This document shows, piece by piece, positions 48,379-63,035 of a stretch of DNA of 64,000 nucleotides. The notes below the pieces were generated by a model. That model was not told the DNA's origin, did no database searches, and worked only from the letters and a program-made list of their open reading frames with translations. Numbering within the stretch: position 1 is the first letter of the stretch; each line of letters opens with the position of its first letter. The translations under genes were made by a program, and so were the position numbers. The stretch comes from Hippophae tibetana (Eukaryota; Streptophyta; Magnoliopsida; Rosales; Elaeagnaceae): positions 1,302,001 through 1,366,000 of the forward strand of contig JAZDXN010000026.1 in NCBI GenBank assembly GCA_037013495.1, written 5' to 3'.

Positions 48379-50197
48379 GACTCGGGTATCGAAACCACTA
48401 TTATAATATATCAAATCGAAGCTCGTATCAGATTACACAATATGTTTTGGTACTGCAAAGGAAAATCGTTTTTGTACCCAAATTACATTGTTTATATCAT
48501 TTACCAAGTGTTTATAGTTTTTGAAGCACCTTTTTCATTTTACTTACTTCTGGTTAATTCCATAGAGCTATACAGGGGATATTGGTGCCAACCTAGGTTT
48601 GATTATTTATATTTTCAATCAATCCCTATTCTTCAAAAAAAAAATTAGAGAAGAGAAAAAGAAAGAGGATGTCGTTTATATTTTCAAAAACAAAAAAACA
48701 TTTGGTAAATATGAGTTACAACTTTCAACGGAGATAACTTTTGACTCGGGTCTCGAAACAACTATTATAATATATCAAATCGAAGCTCGTATCAGATTAC
48801 ACAATATGTTTTGGTACTGCAAAGGAAAATCGTTTTTGTACCCAAATTACATTGTTTATATCATTTACCAAGTGTTTATAGTTTTTGAAGCACCTTTTTC
48901 ATTTTACTTACTGCTGGTTAATTCAATAGAGCTATACAGGGGATATTGTTGCCAACCTAGGTTTGATTATTTATATTTTCAATCAATCCCTATTCTTCAA
49001 AAAAAAATAAGAGAAGAGAAAAAGAAAGAGAATGTCGTTTACATTTTCAAAAATAAAAAAACATTTGGTAAATATGAGTTACAACTTTCAACGGAGATAA
49101 CTTTTGACTCGAGTATCGAAACCACTATTATAATATATCAAATCGAAGCTCGTATCAAATTACACAATATGTTTTATTACTGCAAAGGAAAATCGTTTTT
49201 GTACCCAAATTACATTGTTTATATCAATTACCAAGTGTATAAAGTTTTTGAAGCACCTTTTTCATTTTACTTACTTCTGGTTAATTCAATAGAGCTATAC
49301 TGGAGATATTGGTGCCAACCTAGGTTTGATTATTTATATTTTCAATCAATCCCTATTCTTCAAAAAAAAAATAAGAGAAGAGAAAAAGAAAGAGGATGTC
49401 GTTCATATTTTCAAAAACAAAAAAACATTTGGTAAATATGAGTTACAACATTCAACGGAGATAACTTTTGACTCGGGTAACGAAACCACTATTATAATAT
49501 ATCAAATCAAAGCTCGTATCAAATTACACAATATGTTTTGACACTTCCAAGGAAAATCGATTTTGTACCCAAATTAAATCGTTTATATTACTTACCATGT
49601 GTTTAATGTTTTTGAAGCACATTTTTCATTTTACTTACTTCTGGTTAATTCAATAGAGCTATAGAGGAGATATTGGTGCCAAACTAGGTTTGATTATTTA
49701 TATTTTCAATCAATCCCTATTCTTCAAAAAAAAAAAGAGAAGAGAACAAGAAAGAGGATGTCGTTCATCTTTTCAAAAACAAAAAAAATCATTTAGTAAA
49801 TATGAGTTACAAATTTCACCGGAGATAAATTTTGAGTCGGGTATCGAAACCACTATTATAATATATCAAATCGAAGATCGTATGAAATTACACAATATTT
49901 TTTCGTCCCGCCAAGGAAAATCGTTTTTGTACCCAAATGACATCGTTTACACGACTTTTCTTTGTGGTTAAAGATTTTGACGCACCATTTTCAATTTACT
50001 TACTTCTCGTTTAATTCAATAGAGCTATACAGGAGATATTGGTGCCAACCTAGGTTTGATTATTAATATTTTCAATCAATCCCTATTCTTCAAAAAAAAT
50101 AAGAGAAGAGAAAAAGAAAGAGGATTTCGTTTACATTTTCAAAAACAAAAAAGCATTTGGTAAATATGAGTTACAACTTTCAAGAGAGATAACTTTT
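48379..50197 (+). repeat. 5-mer higher-order repeat, copy 2 (1,819 bp)
   Basis: Near-identical tandem copy of the preceding unit. Because poly-A lengths happen to keep frame here, an open frame of 278 codons runs through 48599-49435; it is an accident of the repeat and is not kept in copy 1. After about 50200 the array returns to the monomer type found at 46200, as expected at the end of a tandem duplication. Confidence 0.9.
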
Positions 50198-52240
50198 GAC
50201 TCGGGTATCGAAACCACTATTATAATATATTAAATCGAAGCTCGTATCAAATTACACAATATGTTTTGATACTGCCAAAGAAAATCGATTTTGTACCCAA
50301 ATTACATCGTTTATATTACTTACCAAGTGTTTAAAGTTTTTGAAGCACCTTTTTCATTTTACTTATTTCTGGTTAATTCATAGAGTTATACAGGAGATAT
50401 TGGTGCCAACCTAGGTTTGATTATTTATATTTTCAATCAATCCCTATTCTTCAAAAAAAAAAAATAAGAGAAGAGAAAAAGAAAGAGGATGTCGTTTATA
50501 TTTTCAAAAACAAAAAAACATTTGGTAAATATGAGTTACAACATTCAACGGAGATAACTTTTGACTCGGGTATCGAAACAACTATTATAATATATCAAAT
50601 CGAAGCTCGTATCAGATTACACAATATGTTTTGGTACTGCAAAGGAAAATTGTTTTTGTACCCAAATTACATTGTTTATATCATTTACCAAGTGTTTATA
50701 GTTTTTGAAGCACCTTTTTCATTTTACTTACTGATGGTTAATTCAATAGAGCTATACAGGGGATATTGTTGCCAACCTAGGTTTGATTATTTATATTTTC
50801 AATCAATCCCTATTCTTCAAAAAAAAAATAAGAGAAGAGAAAAAGAAAGAGAATGTCGTTTACATTTTCAAAAATAAAAAAACATTTGGTAAATATGAGT
50901 TACAACTTTCAACGGAGATAACTTTTGACTCGAGTATCGAAACCACTATTATAATATATCAAATCGAAGCTCGTATCAAATTACACAATATGTTTTATTA
51001 CTGCAAAGGAAAATCGATTTTGTACCCAAATTACATTGTTTATATCAATTACCAAGTGTATAAAGTTTTTGAAGCACCTTTTTCATTTTACTTACTTCGG
51101 GTTAATTCAATAGAGCTATAGAGGAGATATTGGTGCCAAACTAGGTTTGATTATTTATATTTTCAATCAATCCCTATTCTTCAAAAAAAAAAATAAGAGA
51201 AGAGAACAAGAAAGAGGATGTCGTTCATCTTTTCAAAAACAAAAAAAATCATTTAGTAAATATGAGTTACAAATTTCAACGGAGATAAATTTTGAGTCGG
51301 GTATCGAAACCACTATTATAATATATCAAATCGAAGATCGTATGAAATTACACAATATTTTTTCGTCCCGCCAAGGAAAATCGTTTTTGTACCCAAATGA
51401 CATCGTTTACACGACTTTTCTTTGTGGTTAAAGTTTTTGACGCACCATTTTCAATTTACTTACTTCTAGTTTAATTCAATAGAGCTATACAGGAGATATT
51501 GGTGCCAACCTAGGTTTGATTATTAATATTTTCAATCAATCCCTATTCTTCAAAAAAAATAAGAGAAGAGAAAAAGAAAGAGGATTTCGTTTACATTTTC
51601 AAAAACAAAAAAGCATTTGGTAAATATGAGTTACAACTTTCAACAGAGATAACTTTTGACTCGGGTATCGAAACCACTATTATAATATATTAAATCGAAG
51701 CTCGTATCAAATTACACAATATGTTTTGATACTGCCAAGGAAAATCGTTTTTACACCCAAATTACATCATTTACACCACTTTCCGTGTGTTTAAAGTTTT
51801 TGACGCACCATTTTCAATTTACTTTCTTCTGGTTTAATTCAATAGAGCTATACAGGAGATATTGGTGTCAACCTAGGTTTGATTATTAATATTTTCAATC
51901 AATCCCTATTCTTCAAAAAAAAATAATAAGAGAAGAGAAAAAGAATGAGGATGTCGTTCATATTTTCAAAAACAAAAAAATATTTGGTAAATATGAGTTA
52001 CAACTTTCAACGGAGATAACTTTTGACTCGGGTATCGAAACAACTATTATAATATATCAAATCGAAGCTCGTATCAGATTACACAATATGTTTTGCTACT
52101 GCAAAGGAAAATCGTTTTTGTACCCAAATTACATTGTTTATATCAATTACCAAGTGTTTAAAGTTTTTGAAGCACCTTTTTCATTTTACTTATTTCTGGT
52201 TAATTCATAGAGTTATACAGGATATATTGGTGCCAACCTA
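50198..52240 (+). repeat. Satellite monomers between 5-mer and 4-mer blocks
   Basis: About five and a half monomers with mixed types. 51230-51480 repeats the CATTTAGTAAATATG / AAATGACATCG type of the 5-mer. The monomer near 51740 is a hybrid of the GATACTGCC type with a TTTTTACACCC...CACTTTCCGTGTG end. No gene. Confidence 0.8.
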
Positions 52241-55150
52241 GGATTGATTATTTATATTTTCAATCAATCCCTATTCCTCAAAAAAAAAATAGAAGAGAAA
52301 AAGAAAGAGGATGTCGTTCATATTTTCAAAAACAAGAAAACATTTGGTAAATATGAGTTACAACTTTCAACGGAGATAACTTTTGACTCGGGTATCGAAA
52401 CAACTATTATAATATATCAAATCGAAGCTCGTATCAGATTACAAAATATGTTTTGGTACTGCAAAGGAAAATCGTTTTTGTACCCAAATTACATTGTTTA
52501 TATCATTTACCAAGTGTTTATAGTTTTTGAAGCACCTTTTTCATTTTACTTACTGCTGGTTAATTCAATAGAGCTATACAGGGGATATTGTTGCCAACCT
52601 AGGTTTGATTATTTATATTTTCAATCAATCCCTATTCATCAAAAAAAAAATAAGAGAAGAGAAAAAGAAAGAGAATGTCGTTTACATTTTCAAAAATAAA
52701 AAAACATTTGGTAAATATGAGTTACAACTTTCAACGGAGATAACTTTTGACTCGAGTATCGAAACCACTATTATAATATATCAAATCGAAGCTCGTATCA
52801 AATTACACAATATGTTTTATTACTGCAAAGGAAAATCGTTTTTGTACCCAAATTACATTGTTTATATCAATTACCAAGTGTATAAAGTTTTTGAAGCACC
52901 TTTTTCATTTTACTTACTTCTGGTTAATTCAATAGAGCTATACTGGAGATATTGGTGCCAACCTAGGTTTGATTATTTATATTTTCAATCAATCCCTATT
53001 CTTCAAAAAAAAAATAAGAGAAGAGAAAAAGAAAGAGAATGTCGTTTACATTTTCAAAAATAAAAAAACATTTGGTAAATATGAGTTACAACTTTCAACG
53101 GAGATAACTTTTGACTCGGGTATCGAAACAACTATTATAATATATCAAATCGAAGCTCGTATCAGATTACAAAATATGTTTTGGTACTGCAAAGGAAAAT
53201 CGTTTTTGTACCCAAATTACATTGTTTATATCAATTACCAAGTGTATAAAGTTTTTGAAGCACCTTTTTCATTTTACTTACTTCGGGTTAATTCAATAGA
53301 GCTATAGAGGAGATATTGGTGCCAAACTAGGTTTGATTATTTATATTTTCAATCAATCCCTATTCTTCAAAAAAAAAATAAGAGAAGAGAACAAGAAAGA
53401 GGATGTCGTTCATATTTTCAAAAACAAAAAAATATTTGGTAAATATGAGTTACAACTTTCAACGGAGATAACTTTTGACTCGGGTATCGAAACAACTATT
53501 ATAATATATCAAATCGAAGCTCGTATCAGATTACACAATATGTTTTGCTACTGCAAAGGAAAATCGTTTTTGTACCCAAATTACATTGTTTATATCAATT
53601 ACCAAGTGTTTGAAGTTTTTGAAGCACCTTTTTCATTTTACTTATTTCTGGTTAATTCATAGAGTTATACAGGAGATATTGGTGCCAACCTAGGATTGAT
53701 TATTTATATTTTCAATCAATCCCTATTCCTCAAAAAAAAAATAATAGAAGAGAAAAAGAAAGAGGATGTCGTTCATATTTTCAAAAACAAAAAAAACATT
53801 TGGTAAATATGAGTTACAACTTTCAACGGAGATAACTTTTGACTCGGGTATCGAAACAACTATTATAATATATCAAATCGAAGCTCATATCAGATTACAC
53901 AATATGTTTTGGTACTGCAAAGGAAAATCGTTTTTGTACCCAAATTACATTGTTTATATCATTTACCAAGTGTTTATAGTTTTTGAAGCACCTTTTTCAT
54001 TTTACTTACTGCTGGTTAATTCAATAGAGCTATACAGGGGATATTGTTGCCAACCTAGGTTTGATTATTTATATTTTCAATCAATCCCTATTCATCAAAA
54101 AAAAAATAAGAGAAGAGAAAAAAAAAGAGAATGTCGTTTACATTTTCAAAAATAAAAAAACATTTGGTAAATATGAGTTACAACTTTCAACGGAGATAAC
54201 TTTTGACTCGAGTATCGAAACCACTATTATTATATATCAAATCGAAGCTCGTATCAAATTACACAATATGTTTTATTACTGCAAAGGAAAATCGTTTTTG
54301 TACCCAAATTACATTGTTTATATCAATTACCAAGTGTATAAAGTTTTTGAAGCACCTTTTTCATTTTACTTACTTCTGGTTAATTCAATAGAGCTATAGA
54401 GGAGATATTGGTGCCAAACTAGGTTTGATTATTTATATTTTCAATCAATCCCTATTCTTCAAAAAAAAAATAAGAGAAGAGAACAAGAAAGAGGATGTCG
54501 TTCATCTTTTCAAAAACAAAAAAATCATTTAGTAAATATGAGTTACAAATTTCAACGGAGATAAATTTTGAGTCGGGTATCGAAACCACTATTACAATAT
54601 ATCAAATCGAAGATCGTATGAAATTACACAATATTTTTTCGACCCGCCAAGGAAAATCGTTTTTGTACCCAAATGACATCGTTTACACGACTTTTCTTTG
54701 TGGTTAAAGTTTTTGACCCACCATTTTCAATTTACTTACTTCTCGTTTAATTCAATAGAGCTATACAGGAGATATTGGTGCCAACCTAGGTTTGATTATT
54801 AATATTTTCAATCAATCCCTATTCTTCAAAAAAAAATAATAAGAGAAGAGAAAAAGAATGAGGATGTCGTTCATATTTTCAAAAACAAAAAAATATTTGG
54901 TAAATATGAGTTACAACTTTCAACGGAGATAACTTTTGACTCGGGTATCGAAACAACTATTATAATATATCAAATCGAAGCTCGTATCAGATTACACAAT
55001 ATGTTTTGCTACTGCAAAGCAAAATCGTTTTTGTACCCAAATTACATTGTTTATATCAATTACCAAGTGTTTAAAGTTTTTGAAGCACCTTTTTCATTTT
55101 ACTAACTTCTGGTTAATTCAATAGAGCTATACTGGAGATATTGGTGCCAA
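52241..55150 (+). repeat. 4-mer higher-order repeats (~1,452-1,456 bp), two copies
   Basis: Marker variants CCTAGGATTGATT with CCCTATTCCTC recur at about 52240 and 53692, and CCCTATTCATC at about 52630 and 54086, giving a spacing of 1,452-1,456 bp. The two copies diverge after about 54400, where a CATTTAGTAAATATG monomer is found in only the second. Noncoding. Confidence 0.8.
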
Positions 55151-57180
55151 CCTAGGTTTGATTATTTATATTTTCAATCAATCCCTATTATTCAAAAAAA
55201 AATAAGAGAAGAGAAAAAGAAAGAGAATGTCGTTCATATTTTCAAAAACAAAAAAACATTTGGTAAATATGAATTACAACTTTCAACGGAGATAACTTTT
55301 GACTCGGGTATCGAAACAACTATTATAATATATCAAATCGAAGCCCGTATCAAATTACACAATATTTTGTAGTCCAATCAAAGGAAATCGTTTTTGTACC
55401 AAAATTACATCGTTTACATCACTTACCAAGTGTTTAAAGTTTTTGAAGCACCTTTTTCATTTTACTTACTTATGGTTAATTCAATAGAGCTATAGAGAAG
55501 ATATTGGTGCCAAACTAGGTTTGATTATTTATATTTTCAATCAATCCCTATTCTTCAAAAAAAAATAAGAGAAGAGAACAAGAAAGAGGATGTCGTTCAT
55601 ATTTTCAAAAACAAAAAATTATTTGGTAAATATGAGTTACAAATTTTAACGGAGATAAATTTTGACTCGGGTATCGAAACCACTATTATAATATATCAAA
55701 TCGAAGATCGTATGAAATTACACAATATTTTTTTGTCCCGCCAAAGAAAATCGTTTTTGTACCCAAATTACATCGTTTACACCACTTTTCTTTGTTGTTA
55801 AAGCTTTTGACGCACCATTTTCAATTTACTTACTTCTGGTTTAATTCAAATGAGCTATACAGGAGATATTGGTGCCAACCTAGGTTTGATTATTAATATT
55901 TTCAATCAATCCCTATTCTTCAAAAAAAATAAGAGAAGAGAAAAAGAAAGAGGATTTCGTTTACATTTTCAAAAACAAAAAATCATTTGGTAAATATGAG
56001 TTACAACTTTCAACGGAGATAACTTTTGACTCGGGTATCGAAACCACTTTTATAATATATTAAATCGAAGCTCGTATCAAATTACACAATATGTTTTGAT
56101 ACTGCCAAAGAAAATCGATTTTGTACCCAAATTACATCGTTTATATTAATTACCAAGTGTTTAAAGTTTTTGAAGCACCTTTTTCATTTTACTTATTTCT
56201 GGTTAATTCATAGAGTTATACAGGAGATATTGGTGCCAACCTAGGTTTGATTATTTATATTTTCAATCAATCCCTATTCTTCAAAAAAAAATAAGAGAAG
56301 AGAAAAAGAATAAGGATGTCGTTCATATTTTCAAAAACAAAAAAACATTTGGTAAATATGAGTTACAACTTTCAACGGAGATAACTTTTGACTCGGGTAT
56401 CGAAACAACTATTATAATATATCAAATCGAAACTCGTATCAGATTACACAATATGTTTTGGTACTGCAAAGGAAAATCGTTTTTGTACCCAAATTACATT
56501 GTTTATATCATTTACCAAGTGTTTATAGTTTTTGAAGCACCTTTTTCATTTTACTTACTTCTGGTTAATTCCATAGAGCTATACATGGGATATTGGTGCC
56601 AACCGAGGTTTGATTATTTATATTTTCAATCAATCAATATTCTTCAAAAAAAAAATCAGAGAAGAGAAAAAGAAAGAGAATGTCGTTTACATTTTCATAA
56701 ATAAAAAAACATTTGCTAAATATGAGTTACAACTTTCAACGGAGATAACTTTTGACTCGAGTATCGAAACCACTATTATAATATATCAAATCGAAGCTCG
56801 GATCAAATTACACAATATTTTTTAGTACTGCAAATGAAAATCGTTTTTGTACCCAAATTACATTGTTTATATCAATTACCAAGTGTTTAAAGTTTTTGAA
56901 GCACCTTTTTCATTTTAGTTACTTCTGGTTCATTCAATAGAGCTATACTGAAGATATTGGTGCCAACCTAGGTTTGATTATTTATATTTTCAATCAATCC
57001 CTATTATTCAAAAAAAAAAATAAGAGAAGAGAAAAAGAAAGAGGATGTCGTTCATATTTTCAAAAACAAAAAAACATTTGGTAAATATGAATTACAACTT
57101 TCAACGGAGATAACTTTTGACTCGGGTATCGAAACAACTATTATAATATATCAAATCGAAGCTCGTATCAAATTACACAA
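55151..57180 (+). repeat. Satellite block, partner of 59.6-60.9 kb
   Basis: Features such as GAAACCACTTTTATAATA (56040 and 59690), AAGAATAAGGATGTC (about 56307 and 59954) and CATTTGCTAAATATG (about 56708 and 60355) recur 3,647-3,652 bp apart (10 monomers). Noncoding. Confidence 0.82.
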
Positions 57181-60119
57181 TATGTTTTAGTCCAATCATA
57201 GGAAATTGTTTTTGTACCCAAATTACATCGTTTACATCACTTACCGAGTGTTTAAAGTTTTTGAAGCACCGTTTTCATTTTAGTTATTTCTGGTTTAATT
57301 CAATAGAGCTATACAGGAGATATTGGTGCTGACCTAGGGTTGTTTATTTATATTTTCAATCAGTCTCTATTCTTTGAAAAAAAAATAAGAGAAGAGAAAA
57401 AGAAAGAGGATGTTGTTCATATTTTCAAAAACAAAAAATCATTTGGTAAATATGAGTTACAAATTTCAACGGAGATAACTTTTGACTCGGGTATCGAAAC
57501 CACTATTATAATATATCAAATCGAAGCTCGTATGAAATTACACAATATTTTTTTGTCCCACCAAGGAAAATCGTTTTTGTACCCAAATTACATCGTTTAC
57601 ACCACTTTTCTTTGCGGTTAAAGTTTTTGACGCACCATTTTCAATTTACTTACTTCAAGTTTAATTCAATAGAGCTATACAGGAGATATTGGTGCCAACC
57701 TAGGTTTGATTATTAAAATTTTCAATCAATCCCTATTCTTCAAAAAAAAAATAAGAGAAGAGAAAAAGAAAGAGGATTTCGTTTACATTTTCAAAAACAA
57801 AAAATCATTTGGTAAATATGAGTTACAAATTTCAACGGAGATAACTTTTGACTCTGGTATCAAAACCACTATTATAATATATCAAATCGAAGCTCGTATC
57901 AAATTACACAATATGTTTTGACACTGCCAAAGAAAATCGATTTTGTACCCAAATTACATCGTTTATATTACTTACCAAGTGTTTAAAGTTTTTGAAGCAC
58001 CTTTCTCATTTTACTTACTTCTGGTTAATTCAATAGAGCTATACAGGAGATATTGGTGCCAACCTATGTTTGATTATTTATATTTTCAATTAATCCCTAT
58101 TCTTCAAAAAAAAAAATAAGAGAAGAGAAAAAGAAAAAGAATGTCGTTTACATTTTAAAAAATTTAAAAACAATTGGTAAATATGAGTTACAACTTTCAA
58201 CGGAGATAACTTTTGACTCGGGTATCGAAACAACTATTATAATATATCAAATCGAAGCTTGTATCAAATTACAAAATATTTTTTGGTACTGCCAAGGAAA
58301 ATCGTTTTTGTACCCAAATTACATTGTTTATAACACTTACCAAGTGTTTAAAGTTTTTGAAGTACCTTTTTCATTTTACTTACTTATGGTTAATTCAATA
58401 GAGCTATAGAGGAGATATTGGTGCCAACCTAGGTTTGATTATTTATATTTTCAATGAATCCCTATACTTCAAAAAAAAAAATAAGAGAAGAGAAAAAGAA
58501 AGAGGATGTCGTTCATATTTTCAAAAACAAAAAAACATTTGGTAAATATGAGTTACAACTTTCAACGGAGATAACTTTTAACTCGGGTATCGAAACAACT
58601 ATTATAATATATCAAATCGAAGCTCGGATCAAATTACACAATATGTTTTAGTCCAATCATAGGAAATTGTTTTTGTACCCAAATTACATCGTTTACATCA
58701 CTTACCGAGTGTTTAAAGTTTTTGAAGCACCGTTTTCATTTTAGTTATTTCTGGTTTAATTCAATAGAGCTATACAGGAGATATTGGTGCTGACCTAGGG
58801 TTGTTTATTTATATTTTCAATCAGTCTCTATTCTTTGAAAAAAAAATAAGAGAAGAGAAAAAGAAAGAGGATGTTGTTCATATTTTCAAAAACAAAAAAT
58901 CATTTGGTAAATATGAGTTACAAATTTCAACGGAGATAACTTTTGACTCGGGTATCGAAACCACTATTATAATATATCAAATCGAAGTTCGTATGAAATT
59001 ACACAATATTTTTTCGTCCCACCAAGGAAAATCGTTTTTGTACCCAAATTACATCGTTTACACCACTTTTCTTTGCGGTTAAAGTTTTTGACGCACCATT
59101 TTCAACTTACTTACTTCTAGTTTAATTCAATAGAGCTATACAGGAGATATTGGTGCCAACCTAGGTTTGATTATTAAAATTTTCAATCAATCCCTATTCT
59201 TCAAAAAAAAAATAAGAGAAGAGAAAAAGAAAGAGGATTTCGTTTACATTTTCAAAAACAAAAAATCATTTGGTAAATATGAGTTACAAATTTCAACGGA
59301 GATAACTTTTGACTCGGGTATCAAAACCACTATAATAATATATCAAATCGAAGCTCGTATCAAATTACACAATATTTTTTGGCACTGCCAAAGAAAATCG
59401 ATTTTGTACCCAAATTACATCGTTTATATTACTTACCAAGTGTTTAAAGTTTTTGAAGCACCTTTCTCATTTTACTTACTTCTGGTTAATTCAATAGAGC
59501 TATACAGGAGATATTGGTGCCAACCTATGTTTGATTATTTATATTTTCAATTAATCCCTATTCTTCAAAAAAAAAATAAGAGAAGAGAAAAAGAAAAAGA
59601 ATGTCGTTTACATATTAAAAAATTTAAAATCATTTGGTAAATATGAGTTACAACTTTCAACGGAGATAACTTTTGACTCGGGTATCGAAACCACTTTTAT
59701 AATATATTAAATCGAAACTCGTATCAAATTACACAATATGTTTTGATACTGCCAAAGAAAATCGATTTTGTACCCAAATTACATCGTTTATATTAATTAC
59801 CAAGTGTTTAAAGTTTTTGAAGCACCTTTTTCATTTTACTTATTTCTGGTTAATTCATAGAGTTATACAGGAGATATTGGTGCCAACCTAGGTTTGATTA
59901 TTTATATTTTCAATCAATCCCTATTCTTCAAAAAAAAATAAGAGAAGAGAAAAAGAATAAGGATGTCGTTCATATTTTCAAAAACAAAAAAACATTTGGT
60001 AAATATGAGTTACAACTTTCAACGGAGATAACTTTTGACTCGGGTATCGAAACAACTATTATAATATATCAAATCGAAACTCGTATCAGATTACACAATA
60101 TGTTTTGGTACTGCAAAGG
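57181..60119 (+). repeat. 4-mer higher-order repeat region with GTTG-type monomers
   Basis: The GCTGACCTAGGGTTG monomer followed by CAATCAGTCTCTATTC and GATGTTGTTC recurs at 57340 and 58801 (1,461 bp). Its right neighbour with TTATTAAAATTTTC recurs at 57706 and 59167 at the same spacing. 57181-58900 also matches 62283-64000 at a 5,102 bp offset (14 monomers), for example CAATGAATCCC at about 58453 and 63555. Confidence 0.84.
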
Positions 60120-61577
60120 AAAATCGTTTTTGTACCCAAATTACATTGTTTATATCATTTACCAAGTGTTTACAGTTTTTGAAGCACCTTTTTCATTTTA
60201 CTTACTTCTGGTTAATTCCATTGAGCTATACATGGGATATTGGTGCCAACCTAGGTTTGATTATTTATATTTTCAATCAATCATTATTCTTCAAAAAAAA
60301 ATCAGAGAAGAGAAAAAGAAAGAGAATGTCGTTTACATTTTCATAAATAAAAAAACATTTGCTAAATATGAGTTACAACTTTCAACGGAGATAACTTTTG
60401 ACTCGAGTATCGAAACCACTATTATAATATATCAAATCGAAGCTCGGATCAAATTACACAATATTTTTTAGTACTGCAAATGAAAATCGTTTTTGTACCC
60501 AAATTACATTGTTTATATCAATTACCAAGTGTTTAAAGTTTTTGAAGCACCTTTTTCATTTTAGTTACTTCTGGTTCATTCAATAGAGCTATACTGAAGA
60601 TATTGGTGCCAACCTAGGTTTGATTATTTATATTTTCAATCAATCCCTATTATTGAAAAAAAAAATAAGAGAAGAGAAAAAGAAAGAGGATGTCGTTCAT
60701 ATTTTCAAAAACAAAAAAACATTTGGTAAATATGAGTTACAACTTTCAACGGAGATAACTTTTAACTCGGGTATCGAAACAACTATTATAATATATCAAA
60801 TCGAAGCTCGGATCAAATTACACAATATGTTTTAGTCCAATCAAAGGAAATCGTTTTTGTACCCAAATTACATCGTTTACATCACTTACCGAGTGTTTAA
60901 AGTTTTTGAAGGACCGTTTTCATTTTAGTTATTTCTGGTTTAATTCAATAGAGCTATACAGGAGATATTGGTGCTGACCTAGGGTTGTTTATTTATATTT
61001 TCAATCAGTCTCTATTCTTTGAAAAAAAAATAAGAGAAGAGAAAAAGAAAGAGGATGTTGTTCATATTTTCAAAAACAAAAAATCATTTGGTAAATATGA
61101 GTTACAAATTTCAACGGAGATAACTTTTGACTCGGGTATCGAAACCACTATTATAATATATCAAATCGAAGCTCGTATGAAATTACACAATATTTTTTCG
61201 TCCCACCAAGGAAAATCGTTTTTGTACCCAAATTACATCGTTTACACCACTTTTCTTTGCGGTTAAAGTTTTTGACGCACCATTTTCAATTTACTTACTT
61301 CTAGTTTAATTCAATAGAGCTATACAGGAGATATTGGTGCCAACCTAGGTTTGATTATTAAAATTTTCAATCAATCCCTATTCTTCAAAAAAAAAATAAG
61401 AGAAGAGAAAAAGAAAGAGTATTTCGTTTACATTTTCAAAAACAAAAAATCATTTGGTAAATATGAGTTACAAATTTCAACGGAGATAACTTTTGACTCT
61501 GGTATCAAAACCACTATTATAATATATCAAATCGAAGCTCGTATCAAATTACACAATATGTTTTGACACTGCCAAAG
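60120..61577 (+). repeat. 4-mer tandem duplication, copy 1 (~1,458 bp)
   Basis: Four monomers that recur immediately downstream. The ATTCTTCAAAA...ATCAGAGAAG, CATTTGCTAAATATG, TTGAAGGACCG and GTCCAATCAAAGG variants are all 1,457-1,458 bp apart. Noncoding. Confidence 0.9.
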
Positions 61578-63035
61578 AAAATCGTTTTTGTACCCAAATT
61601 ACATTGTTTATATCATTTACCAAGTGTTTACAGTTTTTGAAGCACCTTTTTCATTTTACTTACTTCTGGTTAATTCCATTGAGCTATACATGGGATATTG
61701 GTGCCAACCTAGGTTTGATTATTTATATTTTCAATCAATCATTATTCTTCAAAAAAAAATCAGAGAAGAGAAAAAGAAAGAGAATGTCGTTTACATTTTC
61801 ATAAATAAAAAAACATTTGCTAAATATGAGTTACAACTTTCAACGGAGATAACTTTTGACTCGAGTATCGAAACCACTATTATAATATATCAAATCGAAG
61901 CTCGGATCAAATTACACAATATTTTTTAGTACTGCAAATGAAAATCGTTTTTGTACCCAAATTACATTGTTTATATCAATTACCAAGTGTTTAAAGTTTT
62001 TGAAGCACCTTTTTCATTTTAGTTACTTCTGGTTCATTCAATAGAGCTATACTGAAGATATTGGTGCCAACCTAGGTTTGATTATTTATATTTTCAATCA
62101 ATCCCTATTATTGAAAAAAAAATAAGAGAAGAGAAAAAGAAAGAGGATGTCGTTCATATTTTCAAAAACAAAAAAACATTTGGTAAATATGAGTTACAAC
62201 TTTCAACGGAGATAACTTTTAACTCGGGTATCGAAACAACTATTATAATATATCAAATCGAAGCTCGGATCAAATTACACAATATGTTTTAGTCCAATCA
62301 AAGGAAATCGTTTTTGTACCCAAATTACATCGTTTACATCACTTACCGAGTGTTTAAAGTTTTTGAAGGACCGTTTTCATTTTAGTTATTTCTGGTTTAA
62401 TTCAATAGAGCTATACAGGAGATATTGGTGCTGACCTAGGGTTGTTTATTTATATTTTCAATCAGTCTCTATTCTTTGAAAAAAAAATAAGAGAAGAGAA
62501 AAAGAAAGAGGATGTTGTTCATATTTTCAAAAACAAAAAATCATTTGGTAAATATGAGTTACAAATTTCAACGGAGATAACTTTTGACTCGGGTATCGAA
62601 ACCACTATTATAATATATCAAATCGAAGCTCGTATGAAATTACACAATATTTTTTCGTCCCACCAAGGAAAATCGTTTTTGTACCCAAATTACATCGTTT
62701 ACACCACTTTTCTTTGCGGTTAAAGTTTTTGACGCACCATTTTCAATTTACTTACTTCTAGTTTAATTCAATAGAGCTATACAGGAGATATTGGTGCCAA
62801 CCTAGGTTTGATTATTAAAATTTTCAATCAATCCCTATTCTTCAAAAAAAAAATAAGAGAAGAGAAAAAGAAAGAGGATTTCGTTTACATTTTCAAAAAC
62901 AAAAAATCATTTGGTAAATATGAGTTACAAATTTCAACGGAGATAACTTTTGACTCTGGTATCAAAACCACTATTATAATATATCAAATCGAAGCTCGTA
63001 TCAAATTACACAATATGTTTTGACACTGCCAAAGA
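61578..63035 (+). repeat. 4-mer tandem duplication, copy 2 (~1,458 bp)
   Basis: Second copy of the same four monomers. The junction is visible inside one monomer at about 61575: the left part reads GACACTGCCAAAG as at 57915, and the right part switches to TTTTTGTACCC...ACATTGTTTATATCATTT as at 60130. One change private to the first copy is GAGTATTTCG at about 61418 versus GAGGATTTCG at 62876. Confidence 0.88.

Noticed and set aside
48599..49435. Open frame of 278 codons in the satellite, and similar frames of 60-192 codons in most monomers
   Set aside because: The frames are the same satellite sequence read repeatedly. Their starts and ends shift with poly-A run length, the near-identical copy 1 (46560-48378) breaks the frame, and no codon-level conservation or known domain is visible.
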